NCBI RefSeq assembly: GCF_009734425.1
Contig: NZ_CP046455.1
Span: 310,001-374,000, forward strand
Reading direction: 5' to 3'
From: Corynebacterium occultum
GTDB taxonomy: Bacteria > Actinomycetota > Actinomycetes > Mycobacteriales > Mycobacteriaceae
Length of the DNA stretch: 64,000 nucleotides
A model generated the notes under the pieces. The model ran no database searches. It was not told the origin of the DNA and worked only from the letters and a program-made list of their open reading frames with translations. A program made the position numbers and the translations under genes. Positions 26,483 to 35,186 of this stretch are shown one piece after another. Every line of letters starts with the position of its first letter. The stretch's first letter is position 1.

Positions 26483-27289
26483 ATGTCCCAGGCAGCAGGC
26501 TCAACCACTCGGCGGACCACCCCCGCCGACCGACCACGGGTGGGTTCCCATCTGGCCGCCCGCGGGCGGGAGACCGAGATGGGGCGCAAGCGGCGGGCCC
26601 GTCGGATCAACCGGACCCTGGCGCTCGGACATCCGGATGCGCACTGTGAACTGGATTTCTCCAACCCCCTGGAACTGACGGTGGCCACCGTGCTCAGTGC
26701 CCAATGCACCGATGTGCGGGTCAACCAGGTCACCCCGGCGCTTTTCGCCCGTTATCGCAGTGCCGCGGATTATGGGGGTGCGGTGCAGGCGGAACTGGAG
26801 GGCTATATTCGCCCGACCGGTTTTTACCGGGCGAAGGCCCGCAACCTGATCGGGATGGGGCAGCGCCTGCTCACCGAGTTCGAAGGGGAGATCCCCCAGG
26901 CGCTTGATGACCTTGTCAGCCTGCCCGGGGTTGGTCGCAAAACCGCCCATGTGGTCCGGGGTAACGCCTTCGATCTTCCGGGGTTGACGGTGGACACCCA
27001 CTTCGGCCGACTGGTCAACCGCCTCCAGTTGAGCGCGGAGACCGACCCGGTGAAGGTGGAGTTCGCCATTGCGGATTTGATCGAGAAAAATGAGTGGACG
27101 ATGTTCTCCCACCGGATGATCTTCCACGGCAGGCGGGTCTGCCACAGTCGGAAGGCGGCCTGTGGTGCTTGTTTCCTGGCCGCTGACTGCCCTTCCTTTG
27201 GGGTGGCTGGGCCGGCGGATCCGGTGGCGGCGGAGGCTCTGCTCAGGGGCGGCAATCAGGAGCATCTTCTGGAAATGGCAGGTATGTGA
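26483..27289 (+). CDS. nth: Endonuclease III
   Basis: A base-excision DNA glycosylase/AP lyase for oxidised pyrimidines. It has the helix-hairpin-helix [12 protein letters not shown] with the catalytic Lys, the catalytic Asp in TVDTHF, and the four-Cys [4Fe-4S] pattern C-x6-C-x2-C-x5-C near the C-terminus. The ATG at 26483 gives 268 residues, a little longer than E. coli Nth because of a basic N-terminal extension. It heads a run of closely packed genes: nth, tlpA-like, nudix, then marP. Confidence 0.95.
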   Translation: MSQAAGSTTRRTTPADRPRVGSHLAARGRETEMGRKRRARRINRTLALGHPDAHCELDFSNPLELTVATVLSAQCTDVRVNQVTPALFARYRSAADYGGAVQAELEGYIRPTGFYRAKARNLIGMGQRLLTEFEGEIPQALDDLVSLPGVGRKTAHVVRGNAFDLPGLTVDTHFGRLVNRLQLSAETDPVKVEFAIADLIEKNEWTMFSHRMIFHGRRVCHSRKAACGACFLAADCPSFGVAGPADPVAAEALLRGGNQEHLLEMAGM

Positions 27290-27294
27290 GTCAG

Positions 27295-27894
27295 ATGCGC
27301 AATAGTGTGAAATGGACCGTTGTGGCCGCCATCATCCTGGTGGTGGTGTTGATCACGGCGGTGCCTATGATGCTTGACAGTGTCAACTCCGGGGACGGGG
27401 CTGGCGTCTCTCCGGAGGCAGGTGAGGACGTGGCGGAACCTGCCGTTGAGGTGGCTGCCCGCCCGGACTGCCTCGGCATGGGGGTGGGCGCGGTGGGACT
27501 GCCCTGCCTGGGCGGGGAGAATGGCCAGGTGGCCGGGGATGCAGAGCCGGTGGGCACCGAAGCCACGGTGGCCAATCTCTGGGCCTGGTGGTGTGGTCCC
27601 TGCCGGGATGAACTGCCCGTCTTCGATGAATTCGCCGCCGCCCACCCGGAATACAACGTCGTCGGTGTCCATGCCGACCCCAACCCGGGCAATGGGGCAG
27701 CCATGCTCAATGATCTGGGCATTGAACTGTCCTCCTACCAGGATGATGAGAACCTCTTCGCCGGCACTCTCGGGCTACCCGGGGTCGTGCCGATCACCGT
27801 GGTCCTGGTCGAGGGGCAGCAGGTGGCGATGTTCCCCCAGCCCTTCGAATCCCTGGAGCAGTTGGAGACCGCGGTGGCGGAGGCTCTGACATGA
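27295..27894 (+). CDS. TlpA/ResA-like membrane-tethered thioredoxin
   Basis: A 199-residue protein with one N-terminal helix (about residues 6-27) and an external thioredoxin fold with WWCGPCRDELP, the redox-active CxxC. The cis-Pro is in LPGVVPITVVL. It should act outside the membrane as a thiol-disulfide reductase. A GTG at 27286 overlapping the nth stop is an alternative start. It corresponds to Rv3673c in position. It overlaps the nudix gene by 4 bp. Confidence 0.9.
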   Translation: MRNSVKWTVVAAIILVVVLITAVPMMLDSVNSGDGAGVSPEAGEDVAEPAVEVAARPDCLGMGVGAVGLPCLGGENGQVAGDAEPVGTEATVANLWAWWCGPCRDELPVFDEFAAAHPEYNVVGVHADPNPGNGAAMLNDLGIELSSYQDDENLFAGTLGLPGVVPITVVLVEGQQVAMFPQPFESLEQLETAVAEALT

Positions 27895-28742
27895 GCCAAC
27901 GCCCGGTGCGGGACAACAGCAGAGACAGTGGGTCGGGAGGGGTGTCCGCCAACGAGGACACAGCGCAACCATCTCCCCTGCCACCGGACCTGATGACCCC
28001 GGTGCCGCAGTTCATTGCTGATCGCCCCGGGGAAAATATCGACCTCAGCCCGGAGGTCGCACCCTTGTGGATGAATAAACTTTTGCGCAGCATTGACAGC
28101 GGTAGTGTGCATTCCACCCTGCGGGCCGGTGGGCTGCACCGTTCCACCGCCCCTGATGATCAGCGTCGGGCAGCGGTGCTGATGCTCTTCTCGGGGGCGG
28201 AGACCTCTGCGGAGCTGCCCAATGATGCGGCGGTGTTGTTGACGCACCGTTCGCCGAGGATGCGTTCCCATTCCGGACAGATCGCCTTCCCGGGTGGTCA
28301 GATGGATCCCACGGACATCAACGCGGTGGATTGTGCGCTGCGGGAGGCGTGGGAGGAGACCGGCCTGGACCGGCACAGTCTCAGTCCGGTGGCGGAGTTG
28401 GATGAGGTGCATATCCGGGCCTCCGGTTATCCGGTGCATCCCATCCTCGGACACTGGCATTCGCCTTCCCGGGTGGGCGTGGTCAGTCCGGAGGAAGCCG
28501 ATGAGGTTTTCGAGGTGCCGCTTTTTGATCTGATTGATCCGGATAAGCGGCTCATGGTTTCCTGGGGGGATTGGCGGGGCCCTGCGTTCCGGGCGAATGG
28601 CTATATCATCTGGGGTTTCACCGGAATGCTGTTGTCTTCGGTGCTGTATCACGCCGGCTGGGAGGAACCCTGGGATCGGGCGCAGAATGTGGATCTACGC
28701 CGTGCCCTGGCATCATCACGTAATAATGAGCGAACCCTGTAG
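27891..28742 (+). CDS. Nudix hydrolase (CoA pyrophosphatase-like)
   Basis: A 283-residue protein with the Nudix box beginning GGQMDPTD and ending REAWEETGL, and the upstream SHSGQIAFPGG that marks the NudL/CoA-diphosphatase group. The N-terminal 60 residues are extra. It is coupled to the tlpA-like gene by an ATGA overlap. It corresponds to Rv3672c, upstream of marP in the same order. Confidence 0.9.
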   Translation: MSQRPVRDNSRDSGSGGVSANEDTAQPSPLPPDLMTPVPQFIADRPGENIDLSPEVAPLWMNKLLRSIDSGSVHSTLRAGGLHRSTAPDDQRRAAVLMLFSGAETSAELPNDAAVLLTHRSPRMRSHSGQIAFPGGQMDPTDINAVDCALREAWEETGLDRHSLSPVAELDEVHIRASGYPVHPILGHWHSPSRVGVVSPEEADEVFEVPLFDLIDPDKRLMVSWGDWRGPAFRANGYIIWGFTGMLLSSVLYHAGWEEPWDRAQNVDLRRALASSRNNERTL

Positions 28743-28820
28743 GTGTTTTTGATTCCCTCTGATAGAACTTCTGACATCCCCACCGCATTTTCCCCTGCTA
28801 TCCCGAATTGGAGCACCTAA

Positions 28821-30014
28821 GTGACCGCGAGCCTGATCATCGATGTACTGCTGATCATTGCGATCCTGGCGGCCCTGGTCAGCGGTTGGCGGGCGGGTGC
28901 CTTCTCCTCCGTGCTCAGCACGGTGGGTGTCATCGCCGGCCTGATCTGTGGTGCCGCGCTGGCACCGGTGGTGATGCGGCTGACGGACTCCACCGCGTTG
29001 CGGGTGCTGCTGGCGCTGGGCACCATCATTTTATTGGTGGGAGTGGGAAACCTGGTGGGTGGGTTGCTGGGGGCCTCATTGCGGGACCGGATGCGTTTCC
29101 GTTCCAGCATGAAGGTGGATTCCGGTATCGGTGCCGTCTTCCAGGGCGTGGTCACCTTATTCGTGGCCTGGCTGGTGGCGATTCCCCTGGCCACCGGGGT
29201 GGGTGGGTTGATCGGGGAGGGGATCCGCAATTCCACGGTGCTGGGCGCGGTGGATCAGGTCACCCCGGACCAGTTGAATCGCGTGCCCACCCAGATTTCT
29301 GCGCTGCTCAATGACAGTGGGATCCCGCTGATCGGTTCCCCCTTCCAGACGGACTCCTCCCCGGAGGTGCAGGCCCCACGCATCACGGTGGCCAACCAGG
29401 AGCTGGTGGAGACGCTGCGTCCCACGGTGGTGCATGTGCTCGGTGATGCCCAGGTGTGCAGCCGTCGTCTGATGGGTTCCGGGTTCGTCACGGAACCGGA
29501 TTATGTGATCACCAACGCCCATGTGGTGGCAGGTACCGAGACCGTTCGTCTGGACACGGTGCTGGGGATGAAGGAGGCCGAGGTGGTCTACTACAACCCG
29601 GATGTCGATATCGCGGTGTTGCACAGTCCCGGTCTGGACCTGCCGGTGATGCCCTGGGCGCAGACCCCGGCCACCACCGGTGATGATGCGATTGTGATGG
29701 GCTTTCCGGAGTCCAGTCCCTTCGAGGCGGCGCCAGCCCGAATCCGGGAGCAGATCACCATCGCCGGCCCTGATATCTACGCCAATGGTCGGGTGGAGCG
29801 GGAGGCATACACGGTGCGCGGTTCCATCCGTCAGGGCAACTCCGGCGGCCCGATGGCCAATGCGGAGGGTGAGGTCCTGGGCGTGGTCTTCGGGGCCTCA
29901 GTGGATTCCTCAGACACCGGTTATGCCCTGACTGCAGCGGAGGTGCAGCGCCAGGTCGGTGATGTCACCAGCCTGACGCAGACGGTGGACACCCAGGCCT
30001 GCGTGGCCCGCTAG
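28821..30014 (+). CDS. marP: Membrane serine protease MarP
   Basis: A 397-residue protein. Four N-terminal helices form a CvpA-like domain (about residues 5-150), followed by an external chymotrypsin-like protease with the triad His in ITNAHVV, Asp in NPDVDIAVL and Ser in RQGNSGGP. Two Cys (QVCSRR and TQACVAR) may form the redox-sensitive disulfide described for M. tuberculosis MarP, which is needed for acid resistance and processes a peptidoglycan hydrolase. The GTG start has GGAG eight bases upstream. Confidence 0.93.
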   Translation: MTASLIIDVLLIIAILAALVSGWRAGAFSSVLSTVGVIAGLICGAALAPVVMRLTDSTALRVLLALGTIILLVGVGNLVGGLLGASLRDRMRFRSSMKVDSGIGAVFQGVVTLFVAWLVAIPLATGVGGLIGEGIRNSTVLGAVDQVTPDQLNRVPTQISALLNDSGIPLIGSPFQTDSSPEVQAPRITVANQELVETLRPTVVHVLGDAQVCSRRLMGSGFVTEPDYVITNAHVVAGTETVRLDTVLGMKEAEVVYYNPDVDIAVLHSPGLDLPVMPWAQTPATTGDDAIVMGFPESSPFEAAPARIREQITIAGPDIYANGRVEREAYTVRGSIRQGNSGGPMANAEGEVLGVVFGASVDSSDTGYALTAAEVQRQVGDVTSLTQTVDTQACVAR

Positions 30015-30047
30015 GGGGAGCGCTTAAACGTGCCGGGTGGGGCTTGT

Positions 30048-31022
30048 TCAGCGCTGTGGCTGGACCTCGGCGAGGAAGTCGGTGATCGCCCGGACGAACC
30101 CGGCAGGGTTCTCCAGGTGCGGCAGGTTACGGGTGCCGGGCACCGCCACCTGCTCCACCCGGGTGCCCGCGGCCACCCGCTGCCGGGCCCTGGTCGCCAG
30201 GTGCCGCCATGCCCCCTGCTCCTGGTAGAGCAGGAGCGTGGGTACCTTCACCTGCTGCCTGATCCAGGACAGGGGCACCACACCGGTGAGCAGGCGGTTA
30301 TTGTGCACGATCGCCGGTCCGGTGTTGCTGATCCGGGCCGCCAGCTGGCGTAGCTCCAGCTCTTTTTCGAAGAGCGGGCTGCGCTGATACTCGGCGGTGG
30401 TGTTCACCTGCAGCTGGCGGCGGTAGGCGGTCTTCTGGAAGCGGTGCAGGCGGGAGGAAAGCCCGGAGGGCAGCTGATTCAGCAGCATCCGGATGAGCAT
30501 CCGGTGGAAGAGCCAGGGGCGGGAGGCGATGCAACGCCGCAGATCCGTGGGGTGGGCGGCGGATACCGCGACCAGGGCGCGCACCCGTTCCGGGTTGTTG
30601 GCCGCCAGCACCCAGGCTGCCGCACCACCGGTGTCATTGCCGACCATGATCGCGGAACCATGCCCCAGCGCACGGATCAGCCCGGAGAGGTCACCCGCGG
30701 CATTGCGCAGGTCATAGCCATAACCTGTGGGGGGTTTATCAGACATCCCATAACCGCGGACATCAACTGCGGCGACGTGGAACCCTGCCTGTGCCAGCGG
30801 CTCGATGACCTCCCGGTAGTCGAACCAACCGCCGAAGGAACCGTGCACCAGCACAATCAACGGATCTGCGGGATCACCCGCGGTGGCGGTGTGCAGGCGG
30901 ATGCCCCGGGTATGCACCAGCTCATGCTGGAAGGGGCCCTCCAAGGAGACGACGGCGGGCGGAAATTCGCCATGGGCGTCCGGCACAGGTTCGGCGGGGG
31001 CACCTTCTCGGGCTGAGGTCAC
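30048..31022 (-). CDS. Alpha/beta hydrolase, EphE-like
   Basis: The GTG at 31022, with AGGAGGA upstream, gives 324 residues; the longer frame has no family support. The oxyanion-hole region VHGSFGGWFDY and the nucleophile elbow GNDTGGAA match epoxide-hydrolase-like enzymes, with Asp as nucleophile. The usual H before that Asp is N here. The likely catalytic His is in LPHLENP. It corresponds to EphE (Rv3670) beside MarP. Whether it really hydrolyses epoxides is not shown by the sequence. Confidence 0.82.
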   Translation of the reverse strand: MTSAREGAPAEPVPDAHGEFPPAVVSLEGPFQHELVHTRGIRLHTATAGDPADPLIVLVHGSFGGWFDYREVIEPLAQAGFHVAAVDVRGYGMSDKPPTGYGYDLRNAAGDLSGLIRALGHGSAIMVGNDTGGAAAWVLAANNPERVRALVAVSAAHPTDLRRCIASRPWLFHRMLIRMLLNQLPSGLSSRLHRFQKTAYRRQLQVNTTAEYQRSPLFEKELELRQLAARISNTGPAIVHNNRLLTGVVPLSWIRQQVKVPTLLLYQEQGAWRHLATRARQRVAAGTRVEQVAVPGTRNLPHLENPAGFVRAITDFLAEVQPQR

Positions 31023-31186
31023 CGGAATCCTCCTTCGGACACAGGAAAAACCATCCCAGGGTCGACGATACACACCGCGCGGGGGCTTCTTCCTGGGATG
31101 GGGGAGGCCACCGACCTGCGTGCGGCAGATCAGCGGCCCGGGGGAAGTGAAATTAAGTGAGCGGCACCAGCGGTTGCCCGGGGGAC

Positions 31187-31693
31187 CTAGCTGTACATGC
31201 CCCGGTTCTTGGCCTCAAGCTTCTTGGTGGCCTGTCCCGGCACCAGGTGCTTGAGGTCAGAGACCGAATCGATGGTCTTCTTCGGGGCGCTGATCTTCTT
31301 GACCTTCTTGTAGCCGAAGAACGCCAGGCCAGCGGCCATGACGACCATCACCAGGAAGACGATGAGGAAGGCGGCCCAGCGGTCCAGCCAGGTCGACAGC
31401 AGTTCCGCGACGAAGAAGAAAAAGAAGAAGGAGCTGTAGAGGGCGATGACACCGGCGACACCGAAAAGCCCGCCACCGATCGCACCCTTCTTGGCCTCGC
31501 CGGCGATCTCGGTCTTGGCCAGTTCAACTTCAGCCCGGAAGAGGCTGGACATCTGGGCGGTGGCGTCGCTGATCAGGTTGCCGATGGATCCCTGCCCGGC
31601 GCCGTGGGTGTCCACATCGCTCAGCGGAATGGAATTCACCTTTGCGGAGAAATCCTCGGTGCCACTGGTAAATAGGCCGTTCTGATTGCTCAC
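31187..31693 (-). CDS. Actinobacterial holin-X-like membrane protein
   Basis: A 168-residue protein. An amphipathic N-terminal part (LFRAEVELAKTEI) precedes two helices (about residues 72-97 and 104-127, the first with FFFFFF), and the C-terminal tail is Lys-rich. This is the layout of the 'holin superfamily III / phage holin' proteins found in most actinobacteria, such as Rv3669 in the same neighbourhood. The name does not imply lysis. Confidence 0.75.
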   Translation of the reverse strand: MSNQNGLFTSGTEDFSAKVNSIPLSDVDTHGAGQGSIGNLISDATAQMSSLFRAEVELAKTEIAGEAKKGAIGGGLFGVAGVIALYSSFFFFFFVAELLSTWLDRWAAFLIVFLVMVVMAAGLAFFGYKKVKKISAPKKTIDSVSDLKHLVPGQATKKLEAKNRGMYS

Positions 31694-31827
31694 GATGCTC
31701 TTTCCTCCATTAGATCGACAGGTGAAACGCTGGGGAGCACTAGCTCCAATGGTGCCACGGATGGCGGCGGGTTGCGTGCCTGATGACCGGATTAGTTGTT
31801 GGTTTCCTCAGCACTACCCTAGTTGAT

Positions 31828-32535
31828 ATGACCGTTGTAGACCCGCTTCACCCACTGCTGAACCTCGGCGAGGTCGCCGAACTCCATGAGAGTGCCCGTG
31901 CCGCGATCGCCGCCGTCCACCGTCGACCGGTGAGTTTAAGGCACCCGGAGGTCACCGGATCCGAGTCCGTGCTCCGTGGCGCCCGGCTGAGCACGCTTAT
32001 CGACGGCCACGACATCGACCTCGGCAGCGAACCCGCCGGCCCACTGGGCCAGGCCATCAGCTGCTACAGCCTGCTTGCCCCAGGAAAGCTGGAGTCCTCG
32101 GCCCGCACCTTCGGGCGTGCCCCGCTCCAGGTGCTGGCCCGGATGGATGTACTCGCCGGTGGGGATGGTGTGCCGGTGGCTGCCGCAGGGGCCACCAGGT
32201 TGCGCACCCTCACCCAGGTCATCGTCGGCGGTGCCCATGATGGTCTGTTGCCCCAGATCGTCCACGGGGAGATCGCCTCAGCGCAGATCTTCGGCCCCCG
32301 CAGTGGGCTGGTGGCCCGGGCTGCCTGCCGACTGGCGGCGGTGCACTCCGGTTTTGACCCGCGGGGACTGGCGGTCCCGGAAAGTTATCTCAATCGGCAC
32401 CGCAGGGAGTACGCGATGGCCTTGGCTGGATTCGGCGGTGGTCCGGAAGGGGTCGGGGTATTCCTGGAGCTGATGTTCCGGGCCTGGGAAGCTGGGGCAG
32501 CAGAAGCTGAGGCCATCGCCCAGGCCGCCGCCTAG
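31828..32535 (+). CDS. Conserved actinobacterial protein (Rv3662c-like)
   Basis: From MTVVDPLHPLL the product is 235 residues, soluble and rich in Ala and Gly. No catalytic motif is recognised. By size and by its place next to the HAD phosphatase and ssd/tad genes it matches Rv3662c; databases sometimes call that family an oxidoreductase without evidence. It carries a one-mismatch GCGTCGATAAGC motif, coding LIDG. Confidence 0.7.
   Translation: MTVVDPLHPLLNLGEVAELHESARAAIAAVHRRPVSLRHPEVTGSESVLRGARLSTLIDGHDIDLGSEPAGPLGQAISCYSLLAPGKLESSARTFGRAPLQVLARMDVLAGGDGVPVAAAGATRLRTLTQVIVGGAHDGLLPQIVHGEIASAQIFGPRSGLVARAACRLAAVHSGFDPRGLAVPESYLNRHRREYAMALAGFGGGPEGVGVFLELMFRAWEAGAAEAEAIAQAAA
31995..32006 (-). 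repeat. GCGTCGATAAGC motif, copy 8 (one mismatch)
   Basis: GCTTATCGACGG inside the Rv3662c-like gene, read as Leu-Ile-Asp-Gly. Confidence 0.65.
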
Positions 32536-32551
32536 CTGAACTTTCTGGGGG

Positions 32552-33376
32552 TCAGGCGGTGCCGCGGCGGGCCCGCCGGGCCCAGAGCAGGCCACCCACG
32601 GCGGCGGCGACACCGGCGAAGAGGCTGGAACCGATGGTCAGCTCCCGGGCGCTGGGGGCCTGGAAAAGCGGCACCGGATTGCGGAAGGAGAGGATCTCCC
32701 AACCGTTCTCCAGGGACTTCTTCTTCATCTGGCGGTCCGGGTTGACGGCGGTGGGGTTGCCCACGACCTCCAGCATCGGGATATCCGTGGCGGAATCCGA
32801 GTAGGCGTAGCTGGCGTCGAGGTCGTAGTGGTTTTCCTCGGCCAGACGGCGCATGGCCTCAGCCTTGGCGGGGCCTTTGCAGTAGAAGGAGATCTCGCCG
32901 GTGAACTTGCCTTCCGAGGTTTCCATCTCGGTTGCCACTACCTGGTCCACCCCCAGTTCTTCGGCGATCAGCTCGACCAGCATGGTGGCGGAGGCGGAGA
33001 TTATGATCACCTCATGACCGGCGGCGCGGTGCTTTTCTATCAGCTCACGGGCTTCGGCATAGATGGTCGGGGTGACCACATGGTGCAGTGCATCGGATGC
33101 GATGGCGCGCACCTGCTCCACATCCCAGCCGGTGACCATGGTGGCCAGCTGGTCCCGGGAGGAATCCATCTGGGTGCTGTTGTGGCCGGAGAACATGTAG
33201 GTGGCCTTGCTCATCGAGAGTTCGATGGCCTCTGCCGTGCTGATTAGCCCGTTATGCATGAACTCCTTGCCGAAAGCGTGGGCTGAGGAGGTGGCGATCA
33301 CCGTTTTGTCCAGGTCGAAGAAGGCTGCCACCCGGCGGGGGCCGATGACTGCCGAGTGTTCTTCCTGGTGGATCAT
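32552..33376 (-). CDS. HAD-family (SerB-like IB) phosphatase
   Basis: From the ATG at 33376 the product is 274 residues. HAD motifs are visible: FFDLDKTVI (motif I), IIISAS (II), and YSDSATDIPML (motif III) preceded by a conserved Lys. A hydrophobic segment near the C-terminus (SSLFAGVAAAVGGLLWARR) could anchor it. It matches Rv3661 beside the ssd/tad locus; Tad loci often carry such a phosphatase but its substrate is unknown. Confidence 0.88.
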   Translation of the reverse strand: MIHQEEHSAVIGPRRVAAFFDLDKTVIATSSAHAFGKEFMHNGLISTAEAIELSMSKATYMFSGHNSTQMDSSRDQLATMVTGWDVEQVRAIASDALHHVVTPTIYAEARELIEKHRAAGHEVIIISASATMLVELIAEELGVDQVVATEMETSEGKFTGEISFYCKGPAKAEAMRRLAEENHYDLDASYAYSDSATDIPMLEVVGNPTAVNPDRQMKKKSLENGWEILSFRNPVPLFQAPSARELTIGSSLFAGVAAAVGGLLWARRARRGTA

Positions 33377-33777
33377 CTTTGTCAGTCTAACGCTGTGGAG
33401 GTTGTGGGCATAGTGGCTGCTGTGGAAAACGTGACTGGAGAGATTGGCTCTCAAGGGCTTCGTTTGCATCAGTATCCATCTCTGCCGGGCATGGGGGCGG
33501 GAAGCTCCCATTGGTTACAAATTGGTCTCAAAGGGGATATCGCCGGAGTGGGTGACTTCGTTTCAGGAAAGATTTGGAGAAGTGCCCAAGGCCGGTCCAG
33601 GGGGTGAATCCCTGAGGCGGGTCGACGGGCCTTGAAGAATGAATCTCGAGGAATGGGATAGGGCTGACCCTTTCGGGTGGAGGGGTCTTGGCCTGCGCTG
33701 TTGGGGGCGGAGTCGCGTACCAGCCGGGAAAGGGGAAATATTCTCGAAAAGATTTGCTAATTTCTTTTCCGAGAGTG
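33377..33777. other. Intergenic DNA upstream of the 6C RNA
   Basis: I see no gene. The stretch CTCGAAAAGA…TCTTTTCCGAG (about 33744-33774) forms an imperfect inverted repeat immediately upstream of the 6C RNA -35 region and could be an operator. Confidence 0.4.
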
Positions 33778-33806
33778 TTGTCATGCCTTGAGTGGTATGT
33801 AATAAT
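33778..33806 (+). promoter_or_regulatory. Promoter of the 6C RNA
   Basis: TTGTCA (33778-33783) and TAATAAT (33800-33806) are spaced 16-17 bp apart, close to the sigma-A consensus. The predicted start is around 33812. Confidence 0.75.
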
Positions 33807-33811
33807 GCCTA

Positions 33812-33915
33812 GTGCAAGGCCCCGATATACAGAGTGGCCTGCCCCGGCTCGCCCCCCGAGGCCGGGTAGACGGTCCGCGCACACCCCCCCCGAGGCGCGG
33901 ACCGTCCTTTATTTT
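33812..33915 (+). ncRNA. 6C small RNA
   Basis: Two hairpins carry runs of C in their loops, the defining feature of the actinobacterial 6C RNA. The first (about 33843-33866) has six C residues in the loop between CTC and GAG. The second has a perfect 9-bp stem, GGTCCGCGC (33872-33880) with GCGCGGACC (33895-33903), and eight C residues in the loop, followed by a T-rich terminator. In C. glutamicum the 6C RNA maps in this neighbourhood and has been linked to the SOS response. The C-rich loops are thought to pair with G-rich mRNA starts. Confidence 0.9.
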
Positions 33916-34006
33916 CTCTATCTCTCTCTTGCCGGGGAATCTCCGTGGCGAGGTTCTGTGGAGAGAATCGCATGATCCACCTTCCCCTGCTGTGTGGGAA
34001 AGGGAG

Positions 34007-34015
34007 TTATCCACA
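34007..34015 (+). promoter_or_regulatory. Perfect DnaA-box sequence upstream of ssd
   Basis: TTATCCACA matches the DnaA-box consensus exactly. Related TCTCCACAG and TTCTGTGGA sequences occur within 60 bp. A single 9-mer can arise by chance, but its place in front of a septum-site/Tad gene makes it noteworthy. Confidence 0.4.
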
Positions 34016-34109
34016 GAACCATGTTGAGGCATCAACATGATCGGGGTTTCTCCACAGCTTTGTCTGAGAGGCATTGTGGAAGCGTTGTGCCGCCGCGATG
34101 GTGAGTGGC

Positions 34110-35186
34110 ATGAGTCCAGCGCAAACCCCCATTCTGGTGGCGATCAGTAATCCGGTGCTTCATCCCGAAGCCATCCATATTGCGGCCGCCACCGGCCGAA
34201 AGATCATCGACACCACCGAGCCCGCGGAAATCATCCGCCACTACCGGAGGGTGGATGCGGTCCTCATCGATGCCGACACCGTCAGCGGACTGGGGGAACT
34301 GCCCCGCCGTCGCCATGTCTATTTCCTGGTCGCTGATTCTGGTCCCGTGGATTGGCGGCTGGCCCTGGGATGTCACGCCGATAACGCCCTGGTCATTCCG
34401 GCGCAGGCCGCGGAACTCCTGGGCGCTCTGGGCCGGGAGAAACACTCCGCTGAAGGTCAGGGGAAGGTTCTGGGCATCACGGGTTCCGCCGGTGGAGCGG
34501 GGGCCAGTACCCTGGCGGTGGCGCTGGCCAGGCAGGCCCGCCGCGTGGGTGAAGTGGCTTTAATTGATGCTGATCCCCGGGCAGGTGGCCTGGACCTGCT
34601 CCTGGGTCTGGAGGATGTCAGCGGGGCCCGCTGGCAGGACCTGAGCTTCGGGGAAGGGGCGATCGCGGTCGGGGAACTCCGCGCCGCACTGCCCACCTCC
34701 CGGGACGGGATCACCCTGCTCACCGGAGCCCGCGCCACCATCGCAGACCCCTATGAACTCAGCGGCAGTGAACTCATCTCCGCCCTGGAGAGCCTGCGTT
34801 CCGGTCCGGAACTGACGGTGGTTGACCTGCCCGTCGGCAGGGAGGTCACCGAAGCTGCGGTGGAGCACTGTGACCGGGTGCTGCTGCTGGTGCCCGCCGA
34901 GGTTCGTCCGGTGGCGGCCGCTGCCCAGCAGGTTGCCCGCTGGCGGTCACGCCAGGTGGAGGTGGAGCTGATCCTGCGACACCGCGGTTGGTCCGGGCTG
35001 GGGGTCCCTGAGGTGGAGAACATCACCCGGGCGGAGGTCATTGCCGAGTTGGGAACCATCTCTCGGCTGTCCAAGCAGACCGAGATGCAGGGACTTCCGG
35101 AGAATCTTCCCCGGCCACTGCTGTTGGCCGCCCAGGCCGGACTGGCGGCGGTCGAGGTGCTCAACCGAGAGCAGCTGCGCCGATGA
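34110..35186 (+). CDS. ssd: Septum-site-determining protein Ssd (CpaE/MinD-like)
   Basis: A P-loop ATPase-like protein of the CpaE_hom_Actino type, about 358 residues from MSPAQTPILV; GTG at 34101 and ATG at 34098 are other starts. The first 125 residues are receiver-like. The MinD-like domain follows, with GITGSAGGAGAST in place of the deviant Walker A KGGxGKT: both Lys positions are lost. DADPRAGGLDLLLG and VVDLPVGREV follow. In mycobacteria Ssd (Rv3660c) affects septation. Here it heads the Tad pilus operon and overlaps tadA by 4 bp, so it may localise the pilus machinery. Confidence 0.9.
   Translation: MSPAQTPILVAISNPVLHPEAIHIAAATGRKIIDTTEPAEIIRHYRRVDAVLIDADTVSGLGELPRRRHVYFLVADSGPVDWRLALGCHADNALVIPAQAAELLGALGREKHSAEGQGKVLGITGSAGGAGASTLAVALARQARRVGEVALIDADPRAGGLDLLLGLEDVSGARWQDLSFGEGAIAVGELRAALPTSRDGITLLTGARATIADPYELSGSELISALESLRSGPELTVVDLPVGREVTEAAVEHCDRVLLLVPAEVRPVAAAAQQVARWRSRQVEVELILRHRGWSGLGVPEVENITRAEVIAELGTISRLSKQTEMQGLPENLPRPLLLAAQAGLAAVEVLNREQLRR

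Noticed and set aside
31187..31693. Prophage holin
   Set aside because: The gene belongs to a conserved actinobacterial chromosomal neighbourhood and no other phage gene is nearby.
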